Positions 10,660 through 22,100 of a stretch of 64,000 nt of DNA are shown piece by piece. The number at the start of each line of letters is the position of its first letter. The first letter of the stretch is position 1. Where the stretch lies: contig NC_085114.1 in the NCBI RefSeq assembly GCF_030269925.1, positions 11,178,001 to 11,242,000 of the forward strand, in the 5' to 3' direction. The stretch comes from Bombyx mori (Eukaryota > Arthropoda > Insecta > Lepidoptera > Bombycidae). The position numbers and the translations under genes are program-made. The notes beneath the pieces were generated by a model. That model saw nothing but the letters and a program-made list of their open reading frames with translations. It did not search any database and was not told the origin of the DNA.

Positions 10660-13600
10660 CTGAAACCAGATTACAATATTTAAATATTTTCGAATAACCA
10701 ATATCTGATGGGGAGTAGAGCGTACCAAAAAATTGCTTAAGATTGATTATGTTGTCATCTCCGTACCATACCAAAGTCTAAATCTATATCACCTGGAACT
10801 CATCATCATTCTCTTGCCCTTCTCCCAATCAATCACCTGGGGTAACATGTTCCATACCCCTCTATCTATCATATACCATTTCATCGCTCACTCCCCTCTT
10901 ACTTATCAACTGGAAGTATTGTCATTTACATTGCATTTTCACAAATCTCTTTTAAAGTTGACTCTATCTAGCATAGAGCAGTATAGCTATGATAGGATTA
11001 GTAGCGATATCCTCTGGCGTTCAGATAGGCTGTAGCCACTACAACAACATTGAGTAAGAGTTTTGTGGACGATGTACGTTTAAAGTGTGTTTAGTTAGTT
11101 TAGTTATACTGGGTGTTAGGCGACCGCTTCCGAAAACGAAAATGTTGTGCCTCCAAAGTTGTAAAATTTGGGGAGCGCTGTATCTTAAAAGAAACGAAGC
11201 ACCCGTGCGTTCGTTGAACCCAGCATCAGCTGTTTTTGATTTTGTCTTTCATTGCTGTTTTTTTTAGTAATGTATTTTTTATGAAACTATCGTTTCATTT
11301 AGCTAACATGATGGAGCGTAAATAATGCATAAAAAACGTTTTAAACGTTTTTTTTGGAGTTTACTCCTTTAGAATCGATTTACATATATAGGCCCGGGGT
11401 ATGAAAATTATGGGGACCAAAATCGTACTAGCATGTCACACGAAATGCGTTATGCGCCTGCGCCGGCAGTCCGCCACAAAGCCTCGTACTGATCGCGCGT
11501 TTCTCTCATTATTGTATTTTCATATATTTGTTAGTCGTTTGTTTTGTGTCTCGTTAATTTGTTAATAATCTGTAGTGTATCGTGTTGTCGTAATATAGAA
11601 CTATTTCTCGTATTGTTTCGTTTAATTTTTTATATCCAGTAAACTCCAGTCGTGCGTCGGAGCGGACACACACACTTTTTTTTTAATACGATTTAACTAG
11701 CTTCAGACGTATGTATGTTAGCACGAAGAAAAATGATTTTATTGTAAAAAAAAGCGTGGGGTGCATGGTATCAATAGTTACAAATATTTTATGAACAAAT
11801 ATGAGTAGAAGGATTATTTTGATAATATCCTGAAAAGCATTCCACGCTTTTTTTTACAATAAAATCATTTTTTCTTACACTATTTTTAATTAAAGTTTAT
11901 TAAAATCTATTTTCTATTTTTTAATGTGATTTTCTATAAAAGCGTATTTTTTTGTAGTTTTTTTAAAACTATTATTTATTTAAATTAGGATCGATTTTTT
12001 TGTCCGTCCCATCATCAAAGGTGTCAGTCATTAGTACTATCGTCTGTCTGTCTTCGTTTTCGGAAGCGGTCTCTTAAGACCCAGTATATATCGCTCATTT
12101 GTTCACGTACATAAAACAGTTATAGACGATTTGATTAAGAATTAGCGATTACCTTTATGTTTCATGCAAAATTAACAGATTCGACATACATAATTTTAAT
12201 TATTATTGTTGATGAAATAGAATCCGTATCTATGTTTTATGAAGTCACTCCTTCTTCTCAAGGTAGCTAAGAGGTTTCAATCATCAAGATGCTAATCGAA
12301 ATATTGGTGAACATAACTTATGTTATTTATTTATTTATTTATACTTTATGCACAAAAACAAAACTTGTACATAGGCGGACTTAATGTTATATCTATACTT
12401 CTATACTAATATTATAAAGAGGAAAGATTTGTTTGTTTGTTTGTATTGAATAGCCTCCGAAACTACTGAACCGATTTGAAAAATTCTTTCACTGTTTGGA
12501 AGCTACACTATTCCCGAGTGACATAGACTATATTTTTTGAAAAAAAATTTAGGGATCCTTACTAAATCTGCTTTAATGTAACCCAAAGTGAAAAATAATT
12601 ACCTAAGATATTCTCTACATCGCGTGCCCTACGAAAACTATTGATGATAGAATAAAATAATGTACTACGACCTTGTAGAACACATCATTATTTACAAAAA
12701 GTGTCCTGACAGCATAATAATATGTCAAACTATTATAGTTATGCCGCAATAAGTGTTCTTTTATTAAAAAAAATAAAACCACGTCGTTGAAATTTTTGTT
12801 AAAGACCCAAGCGGAGCGGGCCGCTAGTATTACAATATAAGTGCGGTGGTCTTGCCTGCAGGTCGGCCACGCGCGCGCGGTACTGCGCCGCGTCGTCGCC
12901 GTCGGCGGGCGGGTCGGCGCACTCCGGCTGCGCGGCGAGCAACTCGTCGCGAATCGCGAGCAGCTGCTCGTTCTCCGCGTTCGCGGCGCTCAATCGTTCG
13001 CGCAACGTCCGAATCTCCCCGTTGAGGCCGGCCATCACGCGGAGGCAGTTCGCGTACTCAGCTTCGGCCTTACTCTGCAGTCCCATAACATTTTTATAAC
13101 TTCATTAAAAGAATACTGCAAGAACATGTGTATCTTTTAAATATATTATTATATACCATAGGCACCACCACCCTGCCTATTTCTGCCGTGAAACAGTAAT
13201 GCGTTTCGATTTGAAGAGTTTAGAACTTATATCTTAAGGTGGTTGGCGCATTTACATTGTAGATGTAACCACTTAACACCAGGTGAGCTGTGAGCTCGTC
13301 CACCCATCTAAGCTATAATTAAAAAAAAAAACTAAAAAAAACTGATGATAACCCAATGATTGAATTTAGGATATAATCACTAAATCCAAAAAGAAAACGA
13401 GCTGAAAACCAAAGAAAATAGGGCGAGGTTTTGCCTACTTATATTTAAACTAGCTGCGTTCACGGTTTCACCCGCTACAAACTGCAATTATATATTAAAT
13501 ATAAAACCTAAAAGCCATGATTCAAAAAGCTAACTACTTAAGATAATTGTGGGTAGACATACAAAAACATACATTATCTTTTATATATGTATAAAGACAG

Positions 13601-16600
13601 TTATGGTTTGCGTCGGAGTGACATCCCTGTTATATTCGTAATTTAAATGTAATAAAAAACAACTATCCCATATCCTGTGGATACTGAACCTGTGGAACTG
13701 TGGATTCGTTCAAAATGATAAACAAAGTTTTTGAAATTTTTACATTACTAAATATAAATATTACTCAGTAGTGTGAATTGGGACAGCCTTGTGTCCAGCA
13801 GTGGACGACCGTGGGCTGATGATGAAGAAATAGAAAAGCTCAAGGACCTTATATTGTAGCCTGCGTTATGTTTAATGAACCACCGATACGAGACAAGAAC
13901 AGATCCCAAATCATTCCGATAGAGGCACCCGTCACGTGCGGACGTGCTCATCGTCCACTCGATCGCCCGGTCTTTGTTCGCCCGGCTTTTGTTAGCCCGG
14001 CCATTGTTCGCGCGGCCTGTGTTTGTGGTACATCTGCCGACTAAGTGCTCTTTCTGGAAGTTTTTATTTGTTTTGTTTCCTTTTGTTGTTTCTGTGTTCG
14101 TGGTACATCTGCCGACAAAGTGGTTTCCTGCAAGTATTTATTTGTTTTGTTTCTTTTCGTAATTTCTGTTTTGTTGTGCTTTTTCTTTGTCCTGTAGTAA
14201 TCGCGCCGCATTGCCACCTGTGTTCAATAGAACCGCTCAGGTCCGAGAAGTTGGGGCCTCGCCGCAAGGCGAGTGTTTTCAAGACCCGGGGCCGCCCCAC
14301 CTGGGTACTCAGCGATCATGGACGCTGTATTCGCGGAATTCCTCCGACTTCGCCACCCACAGCTCGCCTCGGAGTTTTTGGCCTTCAAGGCCAATCACAC
14401 TGCGAGCCCTCTCGAGGACTCCGCCGCGCTCGCTGCTCCTGCGTCGCCTGTACCTACGTGCAGAGCTTCTGCATTGAGCACCGCAGCCTCTGTCGTGCCT
14501 GCCGCTCCCGTGTCGCCTATACTGGCGAGAAAAGCTGCTGCGTCGTCCGCCGTGACCATCGTTTCAGCTGAGCGATCATCCGCGGCCTCCGTCGCGCCCT
14601 CTAAAACACCTACACTTGCTCGTAGGTCGCCTGCACCCGCCTCCTCGTGCTCCGACTCTGACTCGGACATGGAGGTCGACCTCGCCCCCGCCTCATCGAC
14701 GGATGGATTCACCCTGGTACAGAAGGGTAAGAAGCGTGCCGCGGAGTCTCGAGCTCCCGCGGCCGCTAAAATTAGCAAAGCCGTGAACGCGTCGCGCCCC
14801 CGCCCTCAGACTCCCGTTGCGCCCCCAGCCCGTGCCACTCCGTCGCCGCGTCCGGTGGCACAAAATAAAACCCAGACCCCTCCCCCGGTTATCCTTCAGG
14901 AGAAGGCAGCTTGGGATCGAGTTTGCCTGGCCCTTAAGGCCAAAAATATAAATTTCACGAATGCCCGTAACCTCGCGAACGGCATTCAAATTAAGGTTCA
15001 AACACCCGACGACCATAGGGCCCTCTCTTCTTACCTCCGTAAGGAGCGTATAAGTTTCCATACGTATACGCTCCAGGAGGAGCGCGAACTCCGCGTTGTA
15101 ATACGCGGAATCCCTAAAGAGTTAGATGTAGAGCTCGTAAAAGCCGACCTGTTAGAACAAGGCCTACCAGTGAATTCTGTGCACCGTATGCACACCGGTC
15201 GCGGTAGGGAGCCATATAATATGGTTCTAGTCACCCTCCAGCCTACCCCCGAGGGTAAGAAAATCTTCAACACACAGACCGTCTGTAGGCTCTCCGGTAT
15301 CGCCATCGAAGCCCCCCATAAAAAAGGCACTCCTAGCCAGTGCCATAACTGTCAATTGTACGGGCACTCTTCCCGTAACTGTCACGCGCGCCCCCGATGT
15401 GTTAAGTGTTTGGGCGATCACGCCACGGCCCTCTGCGCTCGCGACCAAAAAACCGCGACGGAACCGCCTAGCTGCGTCCTGTGTCGAACACAGGGTCACC
15501 CCGCGAATTACCGTGGTTGCCCCCGAGCCCCTAAAATAAATCGCCGCGTCGCCCGCCAAAACCGCCTCCGAGCTTCCGGCCCAGACATCAAAGCCTCGGC
15601 ACCCTCTGCGTCGCAGGCTAAGCCAGCGTTCGTTCCGGCGGCGGTGCCCAGTGTCTCGGCCTGGGCAAAACCGCTGCCGTACACGAACACGGCTACAACT
15701 CCCTCCTCCGCGATTCGTCCCGCCCCCGCGACTCGTCCCTCTCCCGCGACTTGCCCTCCGACCGCGTCCGACAATCTCGCTTTAGCGATCGACTTCTTTC
15801 AGTCGATCAACTTTGAGCGCGTTAACGCTTTGGGCGACGCCATTCGCGCTGCCTCCACTGCACAACACTTTATCGCCGTTGTGCAGGAATACGCCGACGT
15901 ATACGCGTCATTAAATACGTACGTCCTCCCCTCACTCCGCCGGTAATCAATGGCGTATATAAGTAGAATAAAGCCCCTATCCGTAACGATAGGATTTTTT
16001 AACGCTTACGGTCTCGCAAATCAACGTGATCAGGTTTCTGACTTTTTGCGTGACCACCAAATTGATATCTTTTTAGTGCAGGAGACCCTACTTAAGCCCG
16101 CGCGCCGTGACCCTAAAATCGCGAACTATAACATGGTCAGGAACGACAGGCTCTCTGCCCGTGGTGGTGGTACCGTCATTTACTATAGAAGAGCCCTGCA
16201 TTGCGTCCCGCTCGATCCTCCCGCGCTCGCTAATATCGAAGCATCAGTGTGCCGAATCTCACTGACGGGACACGCGCCGATCGTTATCGCGTCCGTTTAT
16301 CTTCCACCGGATAAGATCGTTCTAAGCAGTGATATCGAGGCGCTGCTCGGTATGGGGAGCTCTGTCATTCTGGCGGGCGACCTAAATTGTAAACACATCA
16401 GGTGGAACTCACACACCACAACACCGAATGGCAGGCGGCTTGACGCGTTAGTCGATGATCTCGCCTTCGATATCGTCGCTCCGCTAACCCCGACTCACTA
16501 CCCGCTAAATATCGCGCATCGCCCGGATATACTCGACATAGCGTTATTAAAAAACGTAACTCTGCGCTTACACTCGATCGAAGTAGTTTCAGAGTTAGAT

Positions 16601-19057
16601 TCAGACCACCGTCCCGTCGTTATGAAGCTCGGTCGCGCTCCCGATTCCGTTCCCGTCACGAGGACTGTGGTGGATTGGCACACGCTGGGCATCAGCCTGG
16701 CTGAATCTGATCCACCATCGCTCCCGTTTAACCCGGACTCTATCCCGTCTCCTCAGGATACCGCTGAAGCCATAGACATCTTAACGTCACACATCACCTC
16801 GACATTAGATAGGTCATCGAAACAAGTTGTAGCGGAGGACTTCCTTCACCGCTTCAAATTGTCCGACGATATTAGGGAACTCCTTAGAGCTAAGAACGCC
16901 TCGATACGCGCCTACGACAGGTATCCTACCGCGGAAAATCGTATTCGAATGCGTGCCCTACAACGCGACGTAAAGTCTCGCATCGCCGAAGTCCGAGATG
17001 CCAGATGGTCTGATTTCTTAGAAGGACTCGCGCCCTCCCAAAGGTCTTACTACCGCTTAGCTCGTACTCTCAAATCGGATACGGTAGTAACTATGCCCCC
17101 CCTCGTAGGCCCCTCAGGCCGACTCGCGGCGTTCGATGATGACGAAAAAGCAGAGCTGCTGGCCGATACATTGCAAACCCAGTGCACGCCCAGCACTCAA
17201 TCCGTGGACCCTGTTCATGTAGAATTAGTAGACAGTGAGGTAGAACGCAGAGCCTCCTTGCCACCCTCTGATGCGTTACCACCCGTCACCCCGATGGAAG
17301 TTAAAGACTTGATCAAAGACCTACGTCCTCGCAAGGCTCCCGGTTCCGACGGTATATCCAACCGCGTTATTAAACTTCTACCCGTCCAACTCATCGTGAT
17401 GTTGGCATCTATTTTCAATGCCGCTATGGCGAACTGTATCTTTCCCGCGGTGTGGAAAGAAGCGGACGTTATCGGCATACATAAACCCGGTAAACCAAAA
17501 AATCATCCGACGAGCTACCGCCCGATTAGCCTCCTCATGTCTCTAGGCAAACTGTATGAGCGTCTGCTCTACAAACGCCTCAGAGACTTCGTCTCATCCA
17601 AGGGCATTCTTATCGATGAACAATTCGGATTCCGTACAAATCACTCATGCGTTCAACAGGTGCACCGCCTCACGGAGCACATTCTTGTGGGGCTTAATCG
17701 ACCAAAACCGTTATACACGGGAGCTCTCTTCTTTGACGTCGCAAAAGCGTTCGACAAAGTCTGGCACAATGGTTTGATTTTCAAACTATTCAACATGGGC
17801 GTGCCGGATAGTCTCGTGCTCATCATACGGGACTTCTTGTCGAACCGCTCTTTTCGATATCGAGTCGAGGGAACCCGCTCCTCCCCACGACCTCTCACAG
17901 CTGGAGTCCCGCAAGGCTCTGTCCTCTCACCCCTCCTATTTAGCTTATTCGTCAACGATATTCCCCGGTCGCCGCCGACCCATTTAGCTTTATTCGCCGA
18001 CGACACGACTGTTTACTATTCTAGTAGAAATAAGTCCCTAATCGCGAAGAAGCTTCAGAGCGCAGCCCTAGCCCTAGGACAGTGGTTCCGAAAATGGCGC
18101 ATAGACATCAACCCAGCGAAAAGTACTGCGGTGCTATTTCAGAGGGGAAGCTCCACACGGATTTCCTCCCGGATTAGGAGGAGGAATCTCACACCCCCGA
18201 TTACTCTCTTTAGACAACCCATACCCTGGGCCAGGAAGGTCAAGTACCTGGGCGTTACCCTGGATGCATCGATGACATTCCGCCCGCATATAAAATCAGT
18301 CCGTGACCGTGCCGCGTTTATTCTCGGTAGACTCTACCCCATGATCTGTAAGCGGAGTAAAATGTCCCTTCGGAACAAGGTGACACTTTACAAAACTTGC
18401 ATAAGGCCCGTCATGACTTACGCGAGTGTGGTGTTCGCTCACGCGGCCCGCACACACATAGACACCCTCCAATCCCTACAATCCCGCTTTTGCAGGTTAG
18501 CTGTCGGGGCTCCGTGGTTCGTGAGGAACGTTGACCTACACGACGACCTGGGCCTCGAATCAATTCTTAAATACATGAAGTCAGCGTCGGAACGATACTT
18601 CGATAAGGCTATGCGTCATGATAATCGCCTTATCGTTGCCGCCGCTGACTACTCCCCGAATCCTGATCATGCAGGAGCCAGTCACCGTCGACGCCCTAGA
18701 CACGTCCTTACGGATCCATCAGATCCAATAACCTTTGCATTAGATGCCTTCAGCTCTAATACTAGGGGCAGGCTTAGGGACCCCGGTAACCGTACTCGTC
18801 GAACTCGACAAAGAGGTCGACGTGCAACCTAACCCATGCATCAGCCCGCTGAGTTTCTCGCCGGATCTTCTCAGCGGGTCGCGATTCCGATCCGGTAGTA
18901 GATTCATTCGCGAAACAATTGCTCTTGAGTTGTTAGGTCTCCTTCGGAGGCGCTCGGGCAGTTGTTAGCAAATCCCACCCCTCTTGGCTGAGCCTTTGCT
19001 CGCCCACCTGTCCTGGTGAAACTGGAAAGGCCTTCGGGCCACCAGTAAACTTTCAAT

Positions 19058-19106
<49 letters not shown>

Positions 19107-22100
19107 TCCCAAATACAAAAGATCTTTAAATAAGATACCGATGCCGGCAAGGAATCGAACGCAGACCACGTGATCGACTAACCAATATCACTAGAGCAAG
19201 ACGATCAAATGACAGAAATAACATTTTCGAATACTATATAAGAATCTATAGTCTATAGTAATATATAAATCTACAGTGGTTTTTTCGTATGTTCCGTTAT
19301 AACTGCTGAACCGTGCATCCGATTGGCTTGAAACTTGGTATCCATGTAAAAAATGCATGTACTTAATGGATAAGCCAATGGATAGATAAGTGTTGGATTC
19401 CCTAATAATAATGACAATAAATAATAATGTTAGTTTTAAATGCCCAGTGAAGCGGGCGACGTAAAATATAAACATACTGAACGTAGCGTTCATATGTCTC
19501 ACCTATCTGTTACATACATACGTATACATATTTACATGACTAATATTTTAATAATCGCATAAAAAAACCTTGTGTTCTGAACGCGCCGGGGGCGTTAACA
19601 TCTCCTCGCCCTCGGCACCGCCCAGTGACTCAATGAACGACACAAAAACAATAACTAGACCCGTCGGACCGTGAAATTATACATTTACATACCTAATAAC
19701 ACGTTACCGGGTCTCGTAACTAACTACCCTGTAATATAATCTTATGAAATATTGTATCATTTTATTTTCTGCTTTATTCGTTTTATGGACCGGGTGCATG
19801 CCTCAAGCCACCTTGAGACATGAGGTCAATCTTTTTTTTTATTGCTTATATGGGTGCTCCCAGCCCACCTGGTGCTAAGTGGTTACGTTGTAGATGTCTA
19901 TAGGCTCTATAGACATCTACAACGTACATGCGCCACCCACTTTGAAATATAAGTTCTAAGGTCTCAGTATAGTTACAACGGCTACCACAGCCTCAAATGT
20001 GTTATAATCTGTAGCATTGGCTCGCTGGTTTTTAATTAAGTAGCTTTATTTATTCTAAGATAATTTTTAAGTTGTATTAACTAACATGTATAAGTACTGG
20101 CGACTTGAATAAATGAAATGTATTTATATCTTATTTTTTATTTATCCTACTATTATTTCGGTCAAATAAGTAGATGTGAGATCGATGGTACGGGTTTAAG
20201 TCAAGTGATTATAATCGATAAGAAGGTACTCGGTATTGGTATTTGATGAGTAATATTTGTTCGAGAGTTTGTCTTCAATACGTATTTAAATAGAAAAAAA
20301 TTGTATCTGCCGACGGGATTCGAACATCGACACAATCGCTCGATACGAGTACACCGGGTGTCTTATCCTTTAGGCCACGGTTTTCTGAATAAAAAAAGAA
20401 TTTTTGAGATTAAGGTTGGCTAGCACGTTGCTGCTTTTAAAACTCTATAATTTAATAACTAAGTAATTTACTAATTGTATAGCACTTAATAACTAATTGA
20501 GATGCACCATCTGTCATCTAGTAGCTAATGGTATTAAAATAATAGATTTCTTAAAACTAGAAAGGTGTTGATAATATGATAATTATAATCATGTATAGAT
20601 GGTACTATGACCGAAGCCTTCCCATAGGTGCCACTGTGCAAATTTCCATCAAGATCGTATGAATGGTTTAGGAACGCATTTATGGCAGGACAAGCCATAC
20701 AAACAGTCATTTACAGATAGATGTATAGATAATATATAATAATATAGAAAAGGTAAACAATATTTATTAGAATTTATTGCGTTTCGGTTTGAAGGGTGGG
20801 GCAGTCATTGTAACTACACTGAGATCTTAGAACTTATATCTCAAGGTAGGTGGCGTACGTAGTAGATGTCTATGGGCTCCAGTAACCACTTAACACCAGG
20901 TGGGCTGTGAGGTCGTCCACCCATCTAAGCAATAAAAAAAAATATCGTTGAATTTTAGTTGCATTTTAATTTTAAGGTTCAACGTTACTATTATTTTGGG
21001 AAAGTAATGAGTATATTTATAGCTATATATATAGAGCTATATAGGTTAGCGTCGCACCATGAAATTGTTGACTTTTCGCATCGCATCTGCGAAAATGTAT
21101 GCTTTATCTATATATAGCATTATAAAGGTGATATTACTGATAACATATCCAGCAGCTGACGGGCGGGGTCAATAATCTTGGGTGACGTCACCTAGCCACT
21201 TCGCTTTACAATGCGGGTCATTAAATACGAACTTTTAAAACGGTAGGTGTTTTGCTCAGCTTTTCAAATAAACATTGCATTTTTTACGTAATGTATGTTT
21301 TATGTAGCGTCAGCTATAATAAATCCTAAAAATTACTGAATCGCGCTAACGAAATTTTCACTATAACCTTGCATGCATATAAAAGTATCATTGGAAAAAT
21401 GTACGATTTTTGGTTACCCTGTATTGTAGTAATGTAATTTTTTTTTCATAACTTTTTCACAACCAATTTTAATCTACCAAAAAAAGCTATAATTATCAAA
21501 CTAAAGAATATTTTGTTATTAATTGGATTAAAAAATATTATTACTTGGAGAAGCATTGCTGACGTCCGTAGGCGACGGTAACCACGCACCATTGGGTGAG
21601 TGCTCATCTGCCTACAAGGGCAATTTAAAAAATTTTTAGCAAATATTCAATAAAGTTACTCACGGGCGAATCCTCTCGGTTACTAGTTTCAGTGTATGTG
21701 GAATTAGCGTTGTTGTCTGGGCACAGCTCACCATCCAGCGGACTAGACCTCTCCTCGTGTCCGGGTTCTGAAAGAAAAAAAAACTACATTTATAACTATA
21801 TACATATACATGTCTATATCAAGCGATGGACAACTGTGGGCTATTGAAAACAACGTTAGCTCATAAAAAAGAAAGGATTACTAATAAATTTAAAACAAAT
21901 CTCTGCTGCCAGGAAACAATTGGGAATTTTAGTGAGTAATATTATGATATACATGACAATACAACTTGTGTAGATTTGGTTTTATATTCGCTGAGTGTTT
22001 ATATGAACTATATTGAAAAATAATAAAAATAATGTATACATAAGGATGTTTTGTTTTTAATTTTTACTAAAGATCGTTAGGTACTCAACCAGAAACAATT

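Larger units (their letters stand above)
13912..19103 (+). mobile_element. complete jockey-clade non-LTR retrotransposon
   Basis: A 5.2-kb element with every expected part: an 11-bp target duplication on both sides, a 5' UTR with an internal promoter and tandem repeats, ORF1 (nucleic-acid-binding, zinc knuckles), ORF2 (endonuclease and reverse transcriptase), a 3' UTR and a 43-A tail. Both ORFs are open. There is no RNase H domain, consistent with the jockey clade. The exact duplication, long uninterrupted tail and open frames argue for a recent insertion. It lies antisense to slmap between exons 12 and 11, inside an older tRNA-like SINE. Its 3' UTR differs in its second half from the six related tails elsewhere in the window. 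Confidence 0.95.

Noticed and set aside
12310..12360. Telomeric-type repeat
   Set aside because: The 'ttatttatttattta' run is a simple AT microsatellite, not the TTAGG insect telomere repeat.
14273..14317. Upstream extension of jockey ORF1 from GTG at 14273
   Set aside because: The frame is open there but there is no ATG; the ATG at 14318 with a purine at -3 and G at +4 is the sensible start.
14023..15774. Several other open frames on both strands in the jockey ORF1 region
   Set aside because: All are out-of-frame shadows of the GC-rich ORF1.
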